Below, one piece after another: positions 8,060 to 16,810 of a stretch of 64,000 nucleotides of DNA. This DNA is from Pseudomonas nitroreducens NBRC 12694 (GTDB lineage Bacteria > Pseudomonadota > Gammaproteobacteria > Pseudomonadales > Pseudomonadaceae), in contig NZ_BDAI01000003.1 in the NCBI RefSeq assembly GCF_002091755.1, forward strand, positions 186,001-250,000. The letters run 5' to 3'. The notes beneath the pieces are model-generated. The model saw nothing but the letters and a program-made list of their open reading frames with translations, searched no databases and was not told where the DNA came from. Position 1 is the stretch's first letter, and each line of letters begins with the position of its first letter. Both the position numbers and the translations under genes were made by a program.

Positions 8060-8719
8060 TCAGTGCTCGCCTGGCTGGGCCTTGGCCGATGGGCGCATCT
8101 TGTGGCGGATGAAGCCGATCAGCATGGGTACCAGGGAGAAGGCGATGATGGCGATGATCATCACCGAGAGGTTCTGCTTGATGAAGGGCACGTTGCCGAA
8201 GAAGTAGCCCAGGGTCACCAGGCCGCCGACCCAGGCGATGCTGCCGGCCACGCTGAAGAACAGGAAGCGCGCGTAGGGCATGTAGGCCATGCCGGCGACG
8301 AAGGGCGCGAAGGTGCGCACGATGGGCAGGAAGCGCGCCAGGGTCACGGTCTTGCCGCCGTGGCGCTCGTAGAAGGCGTGGGTCTGGTCCAGGTAGTCGC
8401 GGCGGAAGACCTTCGAGTTCGGGTTGCTGAACAGGCGCTTGCCCAGGGTTCGGCCGATCACGTAGTTGGTACTGTCGCCGCTGATCGCCGCGAGCAGCAG
8501 CAGGCCGCCGAGCAGCCAGGGGTCCATGCCGCCGGCGGCGCAGATGGCACCGGCGATGAAGAGCAGCGAGTCGCCCGGCAGGAAGGGCGTCACCACCAGG
8601 CCGGTCTCGCAGAAGATCACCAGGAAGAGGATGGCGTAGATCCATGTGCCATAGTTGGCTACCGCCAGCGACAGGTAGCTGTCGAGGTGGAGAATCAGGT
8701 CGATCGGGTTGAATTCCAT
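8060..8719 (-). CDS. DedA-family membrane protein (SNARE-associated/VTT domain)
   Basis: A 219-residue inner membrane protein with about five hydrophobic segments. The DedA/VTT signatures are present: the FLPGDSLLFIAGA block, with the conserved Gly and Asp, and FARFLPIVRTFAPF-like residues (LARFLPIVRTFAP), whose arginines are essential in E. coli YqjA/YghB. Members are thought to move lipids or couple to the proton gradient and affect envelope stress and drug resistance. ATG 8719 was chosen over an upstream TTG because the latter only adds six polar residues. Confidence 0.88.
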   Translation of the reverse strand: MEFNPIDLILHLDSYLSLAVANYGTWIYAILFLVIFCETGLVVTPFLPGDSLLFIAGAICAAGGMDPWLLGGLLLLAAISGDSTNYVIGRTLGKRLFSNPNSKVFRRDYLDQTHAFYERHGGKTVTLARFLPIVRTFAPFVAGMAYMPYARFLFFSVAGSIAWVGGLVTLGYFFGNVPFIKQNLSVMIIAIIAFSLVPMLIGFIRHKMRPSAKAQPGEH

Positions 8720-8790
8720 GAGAAGCCTGTTTGACAACGAGGTGAACGGCCGGGCCGACCATTATAAGGCGCGACCTGACTGCCGGGGGC

Positions 8791-8819
8791 GCTCTCCGTC
8801 GAATCCTGCGACGGAGAGC
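8791..8819. other. Strong hairpin in the intergenic gap upstream of dedA
   Basis: An 11-bp perfect stem (GCTCTCCGTCG/CGACGGAGAGC) with a 7-nt loop. Neither strand has a U-run after it, so it is not a standard terminator. It may be an RNA-stabilising hairpin or a repeat relic. Confidence 0.5.
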
Positions 8820-8885
8820 CGCGGGAGGATATTACAGCTTCTGCGTGAAAATCCTGTCGCTGCAAGCGCGGCAACGCCTTGTGAC

Positions 8886-8913
8886 AAAAACCGCAGAAGC
8901 GCTGGACGCTGCG
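8886..8913 (-). terminator. Probable weak terminator after the binding-protein gene
   Basis: On the minus strand a short stem (CGCAG/CTGCG) directly follows the stop codon of the solute-binding gene and is followed by GGTTTTTG. The stem is only 5 bp with a 12-nt loop. Confidence 0.35.
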
Positions 8914-9798
8914 TCAGAGCAGGCTCGCCTGCCAGCTCAACAGGGCGGGCGCCACCTTGGGTGCCGATGCCGCACCGTGCTGCTCGCCGGCGGCTGGCAA
9001 TTGTTCGGCCAGCGGGTGTGCGGCGACTTCACGGGTATTCATGGCGGTTTCCAGGTGGGCTTCGGCAATCAGCTGCTGCAGGCGCCCGCTGCGGCGCAGG
9101 GTGCGCAGGCCGCGGTCGAGGCTGGCGGCGAGGGCTTCGCCTTCGGCGCGCTTCTTCGGCACCAGCACGTAGAGCGGCTTGACCTCCAGCGGCGGGTCGA
9201 CGAACTCCAGTTGTTCGCGCAGCGCCGGGGCGTTCTGGCTGAGCAACTGGTAGCCGGTGTAACGGTCCACCACGGCCAGGTCGATGCGCCCGCGCAGGAG
9301 TTTTTCCAGGTTCTGCCAGTCGCTGCTGACCACGTCCTTGTTGAGGAAGTCGGCGCTGTCGAAGCTCTCCTGGTTGACGTAGCCGCGCACTACGCCGATG
9401 CGGTAGGGGCGCAGGGTATCGAGGTCGCGGGGGTTGATCGGCAGGGCGCGGTCGCGACGGCGGAAGAAGCCGAGCTGGGAGTCCAGCAGCGGCATCGAGG
9501 TGTAGAAATCCTGGCGGCGGTCGGGCGACAGGTACGCCGGCATCAGCGCGTCGAAGCGGCCCTCGCGGGTTTCGTTGAGCGCCCGCTGCCAGGGCAGGAA
9601 CACCAGTTCGGCCTTGTCGCCATTGAGCGCCAGGGCTTCGTTGAGGATGCGGCTGGCCAGCCCGTTGCCCGGCAGGTCGCTACCGACGTAGGGCGCCCAT
9701 TCCAGGGTGGCGACACGCAACGTCTGGGCCTGGGCGATGGCGCCCGCAAGGCCCAGGCAGAAGCAGGCGGTGCGCAGGACGAGCAGGGAAATACGCAT
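8914..9798 (-). CDS. Periplasmic solute-binding protein, family 3 (amino-acid type), orphan
   Basis: A 294-residue protein with a signal peptide (residues 1-24, ending AIAQAQ) and an SBP_bac_3 fold: LRVATLEWAPYVGSDLPG at the start of the mature protein, FDALMPAYLSPDR in the first lobe hinge and GRIDLAVVDRYTGYQLL in the second lobe. No permease or ATPase gene adjoins it, so it could be a ligand scavenger feeding a remote transporter or sensor. The last 45 residues are Ala/Pro-rich and look disordered, longer than the family usually has. Confidence 0.85.
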   Translation of the reverse strand: MRISLLVLRTACFCLGLAGAIAQAQTLRVATLEWAPYVGSDLPGNGLASRILNEALALNGDKAELVFLPWQRALNETREGRFDALMPAYLSPDRRQDFYTSMPLLDSQLGFFRRRDRALPINPRDLDTLRPYRIGVVRGYVNQESFDSADFLNKDVVSSDWQNLEKLLRGRIDLAVVDRYTGYQLLSQNAPALREQLEFVDPPLEVKPLYVLVPKKRAEGEALAASLDRGLRTLRRSGRLQQLIAEAHLETAMNTREVAAHPLAEQLPAAGEQHGAASAPKVAPALLSWQASLL

Positions 9799-9854
9799 GG
9801 GATCCCTTCATGCGGAGGCCGCGGCAATTCCGATGATGGCACTTTAGTGTGCCC

Positions 9855-9876
9855 GGCCCGCCGCCGCCAGCGGGCC
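9855..9876 (-). other. GC-rich hairpin after the GNAT gene
   Basis: A 7-bp stem (GGCCCGC/GCGGGCC) with an 8-nt loop sits 11-32 bp downstream of the acetyltransferase stop codon on its coding strand. There is no U-run, so termination there would be weak or Rho-assisted. Confidence 0.35.
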
Positions 9877-9886
9877 GTTGCGTGCC

Positions 9887-10351
9887 TCAGTTGAGGTCGT
9901 CGCTGATCGGCAGGATGTAGTTCTTGAACTCGCTGTCCTCGCGGAAGCCGATGGACTCGTAGACCTTCTGCGCCACTTCGTTGTTGACGCTGGTGGACAC
10001 GCGCATGCGCACGGCCTGGGTCTCGCGGGCCATCTGTCGGGCGGTCTGCAGCAGGTGGTCGGCGACCAGTTGGCGGCGGGCTTCTTCGGCGACGTAGATG
10101 TCGTTGAGGATCCACACGCGCTTGAGCGAGAGCGAGGAGAAGCTCGGGTAGAGCTGGCAGAAGCCCAGCAGCTTGTTGTCGTCGTCGTCCGGCAGGGCCA
10201 GGTAGATCACCGATTCCTTGCGGCGCAGGCGCTTCTCGAGGAATTTCCGCGAGGACTCGGGGTAGGGGAGCATCCCGTAGAACTCGCGATATTTGACGAA
10301 CAACGGAGCGAGCAGATCGAGGTGGTCGAGCGTGGCTTGCACGATGCGCAT
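9887..10351 (-). CDS. GNAT-family N-acetyltransferase
   Basis: A 154-residue GNAT protein. The acetyl-CoA region is visible as LNDIYVAEEARRQLVADHLLQ (residues about 82-102), a motif A variant, and the C-terminal strand-helix block is VNNEVAQKVYESIGFRED. The substrate is not predictable; similar single-domain GNATs act on amines or protein N-termini. In P. aeruginosa, by memory, a homologue directly follows eutC; here a pilin operon separates the two. Confidence 0.87.
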   Translation of the reverse strand: MRIVQATLDHLDLLAPLFVKYREFYGMLPYPESSRKFLEKRLRRKESVIYLALPDDDDNKLLGFCQLYPSFSSLSLKRVWILNDIYVAEEARRQLVADHLLQTARQMARETQAVRMRVSTSVNNEVAQKVYESIGFREDSEFKNYILPISDDLN

Positions 10352-10473
10352 AAGCGGGCCTCGGCGGGAGGTGGGTGGGCTGGTATGGCAATGCAGGGGC
10401 TATGCCAGCGAGTAGCCATTGGTCCGATGCTGCACCAGAATTTGTGGAAAGCGCAATCCAAGCGAGCGTTTGA

Positions 10474-10917
10474 TCAGCGCCAGCAGCTTTCCACGCTGCC
10501 GGCGCTGGTGCCGCGCTGGCCCTGGTGGTCGAGGGTGAAGTCGCCGCATTCGCTGTCGCCGGCCTGGGCGCCCCGGCGCAGGGCGCTCAGGCGGTAGCTG
10601 CGGGTGTTGCCGCCGATGAACTCGGCCTGCAGTTCATAAAGCTGGTGCGGCGACAGGCGTTTGCCATCGACCAGCGGGTAACCGAAGGCCAGCCGGGTCG
10701 CGGCATCGGTGTACTTGCTGTATTGCGCCAGGTAGCGCTCCTGCTGCGCCGCGGCGTCGCGCAGCAGTGTCTGGGCCTCGCTGCGATTGGCGCGCAGGAC
10801 GTACTGGCGATAGCTGGGGATGGCGATGCCGGCCAGCAGCGCGAGGATGCAGACCACTACCATCAGCTCGATCAGCGTGAAGCCTTGCACCTGGCTCGCG
10901 GGCATACGGATGGACAT
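10474..10917 (-). CDS. pilE: Type IV minor pilin, PilE type
   Basis: A 147-residue prepilin with a short leader ending QVQG and the class III cleavage motif G/FTLIELMVVV, including the conserved Glu+5, then a hydrophobic helix. A conserved pilin stretch ERYLAQYSKYTDAATRLAFGYP follows, and paired cysteines (ECGDF and SCWR) could form the D-loop disulphide. It is the last gene of the operon and its ATG overlaps the pilY1 stop by one base. PilE primes pilus assembly with the other minor pilins and PilY1. Confidence 0.92.
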   Translation of the reverse strand: MSIRMPASQVQGFTLIELMVVVCILALLAGIAIPSYRQYVLRANRSEAQTLLRDAAAQQERYLAQYSKYTDAATRLAFGYPLVDGKRLSPHQLYELQAEFIGGNTRSYRLSALRRGAQAGDSECGDFTLDHQGQRGTSAGSVESCWR

Positions 10918-13900
10918 CAGGGGTACCCCGTGGGCAGGTTGAAATTCAGGATCTGCCAGTTGAAGCGGCCCTGGTTGACCGGGTCGAAGAGCTGCACGGG
11001 CAGGCGGCTGCCGTCGGGGGTATAGAGGTTGCCGCCGATGCGTGTCACCGGGCCTTCGATCTGGATGCCGCTGGCGCGTTCACTGAAGGAGCCGTCGCCT
11101 GCCAGGTCGAAGACGTTGAAGTTCAGCGCCCCTCCGGTCTTCGGGTTGACGGCGAGCAGCCAGTAGGTGATCCCGGCACTGCAGGGGTCGGCGTTGGGCT
11201 TGCTGACGGTGACGAAAAGAACGTCGCCGAGCATGAAGGGCTGGTCGAGGATCATCTCGCTGTCGGCCAGATCGAAGTACCAGCCTCGGATGCCGACGCC
11301 ACGCTTGCCGCTGCTGTCCCAGCTCACGCTGTCGCTGCTCAGTTGCCGGACCAGGGTGCTGCCGCCGCTGTGGCTGACGGTTTCCTCGGTGAGCGTCTGC
11401 TTCTGCAGGTCGCCCAGTCTGGTCAGGGTGGCGGGATCGCCGGCGCCATCGACGTGGGCGAGGTAGTCGGTCTGGTCCCAGAACCCATAGAGCGATTGCG
11501 CGGTGGCCGGGCCTTCCTTGTCGCTGCCTTCGAAGTACTTGCCCGTGCCGGCCAGCACCAGCTGCCCGCCGCGCGGATGCTGGGTAACTTCCGGTGCCGC
11601 GCTCACAGCCTGGCCCCGTGCGCTGGCGAGGCTGGCCAGCAGGCTTGCCTTGGCATCGATGCCGCCTTGGCGATACAGGTTGCCCTGAAGGCTGCCGTAA
11701 TAGCGCTGGGCGAGTTCCCCGGGGCTGGCGGCCTGGGTCCAGGCGACCGTGCTGGCGACGTCACCGTCGCCGCCGGTGGCGTGGCTGGCGGCATCGATCC
11801 GGCCGTCGGCCAGGCGGATCGACAGCGAATAGCCCTTGCCCGCGTCGTAGCCATTGCCAGTGAGGATGTAGGGCTCGCCATCGAAGGAGGTGATGACCGG
11901 GCGCTCCAGCAGGTAGCCGAAGTCGATGGTCTTGCCGTCGCGGCTGGTTGCGCGGGCGGTGTGCTCCCAGAGCAGCGCGGGCGAGTCCGGATCGGTGATG
12001 TCCAGGGCGAACAGCCCGCGCCCGCCGCGTCCCGGCGCCATCACCAGGACAGTGCGCCAGGCACCGTCGAAATAGACATCCTGGGTGACGGCAGTGCCGT
12101 CGACGAAGAAACGGTGCAGGTTGTTGGTGTTCTCCTCCTCCGAGCGCCCCGCGTAGTTTTTCGCCGGCAGGTAGTTGAGCTTGTCGACCACGGCGGCAGG
12201 GATGAAGGCCCAGCGTTCCCGGCCCGTTTCGTCGAAGGCATGCAGCATGCCGTCGTTGGCACCCACGTAAATGCGCCGTTCGCGGTCCGCGTGGTCCTGG
12301 CGGAAGGTTTCGTAGCCCGTGGTGCGGGCGGCTTTCTCCAGGTAGTAGGTGACGCTGGAGGGGGCGCCGACTACGACCGGCGAGGAGTAGATGATGTCGC
12401 CGAGCAGATGGTTGCGCGCACGGAACGTGACGTCTTCGTCACTGCGGTCGCCACGCAGCCAGGCAAGGCGACGCTGGCCGAGATGGTCGCGAGTCTGGGT
12501 GCCGGGCGCCTTGTCGAGCAGGTCCTGCTGTGAGGTCGCGAGGTTGTCCCAGGCGAAGGCCTGGAGGCTCCCACTTGGACGGTCGGGGCGTGAGTTGAAG
12601 TAGAGGTTGCGGCTCCCAGGCGAGCGCTGGTCGAGCTGGTTGCGGAAGGACAGCGCGGTATTGGCCTGGGCGTTGCCGTCGGCATCGAGGCGGTATTGCA
12701 GGATGTCGCCGCTCCAGTCGTTGGGCTGGTAGCTGGCGCGGTAGAGGTAGGTGTCGGTGCTCAGCGAGGTCGAGCTGGCGCCTGCCGCGGCGACCGCCAG
12801 CTGGTTGGTGGAAATGCTGCTGACGATGGCCTGGAAGGCCTGTACCAGTTCGCTGGTGGAGTCGGCGCTGAAGAACTCGCCACGGGCGTTCAGCGCACCA
12901 TGCCAGAGCGCCGCCACCTTGCCTTCGTTGGCGGTTACCGTCATGCCGTCCAGCACCGTGCTGCCGCTGGGGTTGGGCCAGCTCTTGCTGCCATCGAGCA
13001 GTTGCGGGTAGGAACCCGAGTAGGTGTCACCTCCCCACTGCAGGTACTTCAGTGTCGGGCCGAGGCCCAATCCCACGGTGTAGGTGGTGACGTGCTGCCA
13101 GGTGGCCGGATCGTTCTTCGGATTCCAGTAGTCGTTGCCGTCGCGGTAGCGCGGCGGGACCTTGTTCTCCAGATCGGCACGCGCATCGGTCGCCCAACCG
13201 AGGAAGATGTTGTCGGCCAGGGTATTGGACCACTTGTCGTAGAAAGGCGCGCTGGCGGCGAAGGCCTTTCCGTCGGGCAGGGTGCGCGTGGTGCCGTCGG
13301 CATTGTTGCCACCGGAGCCGTCACCGAAGCCATCGGTCATCAGCAGGTGGTAGGTGGGGCGGCAGGCGTACTCGGTCTTCACGTCGCGCGTGGCGCCCGG
13401 CGCGCGAGCATAGGGGTTGTACGCGGACGTGCTGGAGAGGTAGCTGTTGACCCGGTTCTGCGCGGCGCCCAGCGGGGTACCGCCACTGGCGACCAGGCGG
13501 CTGGTGAAGGTGAAGAAGTCGGCCTTGTGCTGGTCGGCGAAGGCCGCCAGGGTCTGGTTGCCGCAGGTTGAGGAGGACAGGTTGAAGTTGGTGTTGTAGC
13601 AGCTGTTCAGCCCCTGCCAGGTCACGCGGATATGATCGGGCAGCTCGAACAATGCCAGGTTGGCGGCGGTGCGCGTCGCGAGCTGGCGAGTACGGTAGAA
13701 GGAAAACCAGTTGGCGTAGTTCTGTTTTTCCTCTGCCGTCGTGACCCAGCGAGGCGCGAAGCAGCTCTTGGTGCAGGCGTTTGCATTGGTGTACGAGTAG
13801 TCGGTTGCGCAGTTCTGTACGGCGCTGAGCGCATTGGTGGCAACGTTGCGGGCATGCGGACAGGCGGCGTCGAACTGGTAGTAGTGGGCGTATTGCTTGT

Positions 13901-14339
13901 AGCTGTCGGTGGTGTTGACAGCCTGGATCGAGTTCTGCCCGTAGCCGTTGCCGGTGTACCTGTTCAGGTCCAACGTCCCGGTCTGGAGGGTGAGGAAGCC
14001 GTCGTAGTACGCCTTGTCGAACTGGGTGGTGTAGCGCTCGCTGATGAGGCGCCCACCGCTGAAGGTGACCTTCCACGGCGCTTCGTAGGTGATCGCCGGG
14101 TTGTAGTACATCGGGTTGTACGACGCGGAGCGGTTGGCGATGGTGTAGGAACTCATGCCGTCGGGCGTGTAGGCGCTGGTCATGCTGCCGGAGTCGTCGA
14201 GGGTGACGATCAGGTTCGGCGAGACGCCCTCGACCAGGAACAGCGGTGCCTGGCTCGGCGTGGCGGCCGCAGCGTTGCCGCCGGCGAGCACAGCGGCTCC
14301 CAGCAGTGCGCCACGCAGGAGGGTTTCAGCGTTGCACAC
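10917..14339 (-). CDS. pilY1: Type IV pilus tip-associated adhesin PilY1 (PilC family)
   Basis: A 1140-residue secreted protein. The start is GTG 14339, preceded by AGGAG at 7 nt, giving a signal peptide of about 27 residues. The N-terminal half has a von Willebrand A-like MIDAS: DxSxS at residues 48-52 (DDSGS), the threonine in SGGTPLGAA, and MTDGFGDGSGG. The C-terminal half is a PilC-type beta-propeller (IYVGANDGMLHAFD, APGRGGRGLFALDI). PilY1 sits at the pilus tip, supports extension, adhesion and surface sensing. The calcium-binding DxNxDxxxD loop of P. aeruginosa PilY1 is not evident; the equivalent place reads GGDGDVASTVAW. No PilY2-like gene follows. Confidence 0.93.
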   Translation of the reverse strand: MCNAETLLRGALLGAAVLAGGNAAAATPSQAPLFLVEGVSPNLIVTLDDSGSMTSAYTPDGMSSYTIANRSASYNPMYYNPAITYEAPWKVTFSGGRLISERYTTQFDKAYYDGFLTLQTGTLDLNRYTGNGYGQNSIQAVNTTDSYKQYAHYYQFDAACPHARNVATNALSAVQNCATDYSYTNANACTKSCFAPRWVTTAEEKQNYANWFSFYRTRQLATRTAANLALFELPDHIRVTWQGLNSCYNTNFNLSSSTCGNQTLAAFADQHKADFFTFTSRLVASGGTPLGAAQNRVNSYLSSTSAYNPYARAPGATRDVKTEYACRPTYHLLMTDGFGDGSGGNNADGTTRTLPDGKAFAASAPFYDKWSNTLADNIFLGWATDARADLENKVPPRYRDGNDYWNPKNDPATWQHVTTYTVGLGLGPTLKYLQWGGDTYSGSYPQLLDGSKSWPNPSGSTVLDGMTVTANEGKVAALWHGALNARGEFFSADSTSELVQAFQAIVSSISTNQLAVAAAGASSTSLSTDTYLYRASYQPNDWSGDILQYRLDADGNAQANTALSFRNQLDQRSPGSRNLYFNSRPDRPSGSLQAFAWDNLATSQQDLLDKAPGTQTRDHLGQRRLAWLRGDRSDEDVTFRARNHLLGDIIYSSPVVVGAPSSVTYYLEKAARTTGYETFRQDHADRERRIYVGANDGMLHAFDETGRERWAFIPAAVVDKLNYLPAKNYAGRSEEENTNNLHRFFVDGTAVTQDVYFDGAWRTVLVMAPGRGGRGLFALDITDPDSPALLWEHTARATSRDGKTIDFGYLLERPVITSFDGEPYILTGNGYDAGKGYSLSIRLADGRIDAASHATGGDGDVASTVAWTQAASPGELAQRYYGSLQGNLYRQGGIDAKASLLASLASARGQAVSAAPEVTQHPRGGQLVLAGTGKYFEGSDKEGPATAQSLYGFWDQTDYLAHVDGAGDPATLTRLGDLQKQTLTEETVSHSGGSTLVRQLSSDSVSWDSSGKRGVGIRGWYFDLADSEMILDQPFMLGDVLFVTVSKPNADPCSAGITYWLLAVNPKTGGALNFNVFDLAGDGSFSERASGIQIEGPVTRIGGNLYTPDGSRLPVQLFDPVNQGRFNWQILNFNLPTGYP

Positions 14340-14871
14340 GGGCGTACTCCTGCAGGCGTACCTGGGCCTGGTCGGTGATGCCGGTGGCAAGGGCGTTCAC
14401 CTGCAGCAGCAGGGTGCCGCTGCCGGCCAGGCAGTCGGCCATGGCGCTGGAGGAGCGGCTTTCGCACTGGGCGGCCACATACCAGCGTGGCGCGCGGCTG
14501 AGTTCATCCAGCTCGCCCGGACTGGCGAGGTCGTTGCCGCGGTAGGTGCGCGCTTTCGTGATGAGGGCGCTGCTGGCCGGGTCGGAAGGGTTCAGCCAGA
14601 GACGGTCGCAGAGCAGCACCTGCTGCTGGTCCTGCGCGGTATCGATGCAGTCGTCGACGGTGCCCACCGCCATGCTCGGGCTATGTCGACTGCGGTACAG
14701 CGCCTCGTTGATGGCCGAGGTGGCGCCGCCCAGCGCCGCCTGATAGTCGCGGGCGTCGGCGAGGCTGTTGTCCAGTAGCAGGCCGTTGCGCAGATTGCCC
14801 AGGGTCAGGATGCTCAAGCCGAGCAGCAGGATCAGGGCGATCAACAGGGTCTGGCCGCGTTGCCGGGTCAT
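14326..14871 (-). CDS. pilX: Type IV minor pilin PilX
   Basis: A 181-residue protein starting at ATG 14871, which overlaps the pilW stop as ATGA. It begins MTRQRGQTLLIALILLLGLSIL: a very short leader ending in Gly and a hydrophobic helix without the Glu+5, which is the PilX hallmark. Its body (DNSLADARDYQAALGGATSAINEALY) matches the PilX_N region. PilX is a minor pilin of the tip complex and, without Glu+5, probably occupies the tip-most position with PilY1. Its 3' end overlaps pilY1 by 14 nt. Confidence 0.9.
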   Translation of the reverse strand: MTRQRGQTLLIALILLLGLSILTLGNLRNGLLLDNSLADARDYQAALGGATSAINEALYRSRHSPSMAVGTVDDCIDTAQDQQQVLLCDRLWLNPSDPASSALITKARTYRGNDLASPGELDELSRAPRWYVAAQCESRSSSAMADCLAGSGTLLLQVNALATGITDQAQVRLQEYARVQR

Positions 14872-15611
14872 GGCTGGTTCCTCAGGTAGAGCGTCTGCGC
14901 GAAGGCGCCGCACAGCCCGTGCGTACCGGTGTCTTTCTGCTGGTCGCCGAGCGGGTCGGGATAGGTGCAGTTCTCCGGCAGCAGCGGGCGGGTCGAAGTC
15001 AGCACCAGGCCGACGCGGACCTGGTTGACCGAGGCGGCGAGGAAACGCAGGTCGTGGATGCCTGTGGCGAGCACCGCCTCGCCGGCGGAAGCGCTGTTGT
15101 TGGTCTTGCAGCGCAGCTCGCCGTTCGAGAAGTACAGGTGGCTTACCAGTACCAGCGGCGTGCCGCTGTCGGTATCGCTGTAGAGGGCGCCGCCACTGCA
15201 GTCCTGCTGGAACTGTGCGTCGACCCGCTGCGAACGCTGGTAGCGCAGACACAGGCCCTTGCCGTTGGCGTCGACGGAACTGACCTTGCCAGCGCCAAAG
15301 CTGCAGCCGGTACGGCTGTCGGTCAGCGAAGGGAAGGGGCCGTCGCGATCGAGGATGAAGTCGAATTGCGTGGCGTCCTGGGCCACGGCATGGCGTTGCC
15401 AGGCGACGTAACCGGCATGCCCGGCCTCGTTCTGCAGCAGGTCGAGGAGGAAGCGCGCGCGGCTTTGGTTCTGTTGCTGGGCATTGTTGAAGGCAGCGTG
15501 GTCGCTGCCCGACAGGTAGATCTGCAGCACGGTGAACAGCACCAGGGTGCCGAGCGCCAGCGCGACCATGAGCTCGATCAGTGACAGGCCTTTCTGTGTG
15601 CTGGCGTTCAT
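14868..15611 (-). CDS. pilW: Type IV minor pilin PilW
   Basis: A 247-residue prepilin with leader MNASTQKG, cleavage motif G/LSLIELMVAL and hydrophobic helix to about residue 32. The body shows PilW features (QNQSRARFLLDLLQNEAGHAGY, and a cysteine-containing C-terminal region). It overlaps pilV upstream and pilX downstream by 4 nt each, so the operon is tightly coupled. It belongs to the PilVWX-PilY1 tip complex. Confidence 0.92.
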   Translation of the reverse strand: MNASTQKGLSLIELMVALALGTLVLFTVLQIYLSGSDHAAFNNAQQQNQSRARFLLDLLQNEAGHAGYVAWQRHAVAQDATQFDFILDRDGPFPSLTDSRTGCSFGAGKVSSVDANGKGLCLRYQRSQRVDAQFQQDCSGGALYSDTDSGTPLVLVSHLYFSNGELRCKTNNSASAGEAVLATGIHDLRFLAASVNQVRVGLVLTSTRPLLPENCTYPDPLGDQQKDTGTHGLCGAFAQTLYLRNQP

Positions 15612-16213
15612 GGCTGGAAACTCAGTCGATAGCGCTCGACGCCACCGTCAGCGTCCGCGCTCAGGCAGGCGGAGTCGGCGTCCTCGGCAACGGTCGGGCT
15701 GCCGTTGCGGCAGTTGCGGCTGTGCCAGGCCAGCTGGATCAGCAGCAGGGGCTGTTTCGAACCGCTGGCGCAGGATTTACCGTCGCGGGTGGCGCAGATG
15801 AAGGTGGAGTCCTTGAGCAGTTCGTCGTCGGTGACGAGTCGGCGCTGTACCTGCGCCGTCCAGCAGGCCAGCTCGCGACGGATCCTGTCGCTCGCGCCGA
15901 GCCCGCTGGTGACGCAGGACGCACCGCTGCCCAGGCTGGGGAACGCGCTGCCCTTGGCCACCAGGAATGCCGCATCGTCCCTGAGCTTGCCCTCACGGAC
16001 CAGCCCCTCGCGGTTGGCCTGCATGCTGCGGGCGAGATCGGCGGCCAGAAGGATCGCGTTCTGCCGCTGCTGGCTGTCGTGGGCGTAGCTGATGCTGCGG
16101 GCCTGCAGGGCCAGCATGCCCAGCAGCCCAACGCTGGTGAGCATCACCGCGACCATGACCTCGATCAGGTAGAAGCCCCGCTCGCTGGGCATCGGCCTCA
16201 TTCGCATACCCAT
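15608..16213 (-). CDS. pilV: Type IV minor pilin PilV
   Basis: A 201-residue prepilin with cleavage motif ERG/FYLIEVMVAVML and the PilV-type downstream block LGMLALQARSISYAHDSQQRQNAILLAADLARSM. Three in-frame ATG codons compete (16213, 16207, 16201). 16213 has GGAG four bases upstream, whereas 16201 overlaps the previous stop as ATGA; the leader length does not decide. It overlaps the FimT/FimU gene by 16 nt under the first choice. Confidence 0.9.
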   Translation of the reverse strand: MGMRMRPMPSERGFYLIEVMVAVMLTSVGLLGMLALQARSISYAHDSQQRQNAILLAADLARSMQANREGLVREGKLRDDAAFLVAKGSAFPSLGSGASCVTSGLGASDRIRRELACWTAQVQRRLVTDDELLKDSTFICATRDGKSCASGSKQPLLLIQLAWHSRNCRNGSPTVAEDADSACLSADADGGVERYRLSFQP

Positions 16214-16710
16214 GCCGCTCCGCTGCGTTGCAGGCAGACCTGGCTGCTGTAGCTGCCGGACACGAGGGTGAAGACCAGCGGGTAGTCGAGGCCGGATTCG
16301 GCGATACCGTTGCCGTCGAAGACTACCCTTGCGGCGCTGGTGCTGGTCTGGACCTGCACCTTGGCCGAGTCGTCCAGCTGGGTGCGGCGCAGTTCGATGG
16401 CCTGGCTGCCAGCCAGGTCGCCGCCACGCCGCTGGGACACCACCAGCATCGAAGCCCAGTCACCGGATGCCTGCGGTGTGACACTGATTTCCTGGTGGCT
16501 GATCTGCGCCTGCGCGCGGGCATATTGCAGCAGGCCGATCAGTTGCTTGCCGCCGCTCTGGGCGCGGTTGCGGTTGATCAGCAGGTCGAAGGAGGGCACT
16601 GCGATACCCAGCAGGATCGCCAGGATCGCGATGGTCACCAGGGTCTCGACCAGGGTGATGCCGCGTTGGCTCGCAAGCCGGGTGAAGGTAGCGCTACGGG
16701 GTGAATCCAT
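16198..16710 (-). CDS. Type IV minor pilin/GspH-FimT family (FimT or FimU)
   Basis: A 170-residue prepilin with leader ending SQRG, then ITLVETLVTIAILAILLGIAVPSF, containing the Glu+5 and the FimT/GspH PSF block, and the typical NRAQSGGKQLIGLLQYARAQAQ helix. The C-terminus has two cysteines (VCLQ...WVCE) as in FimU. P. aeruginosa has two such genes, fimT and fimU; only one is here, so I leave the symbol open. It is the first gene of the operon. Confidence 0.88.
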   Translation of the reverse strand: MDSPRSATFTRLASQRGITLVETLVTIAILAILLGIAVPSFDLLINRNRAQSGGKQLIGLLQYARAQAQISHQEISVTPQASGDWASMLVVSQRRGGDLAGSQAIELRRTQLDDSAKVQVQTSTSAARVVFDGNGIAESGLDYPLVFTLVSGSYSSQVCLQRSGAAWVCE

Positions 16711-16810
16711 GTTCTCGCCATCGACTGGGGTGCGCCGGGCGGCGCAGCCTTCCGTGCCAGTGCACGGTCCTTGATGGCGAGGTTTTTATCGCGATGAGCG
16801 GGAGGGGCGA

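Noticed and set aside
8709..9182. A 157-codon plus-strand frame upstream of dedA
   Set aside because: It covers hairpins and runs antisense into the binding-protein gene; peptide is Arg/Pro-rich with no domain.
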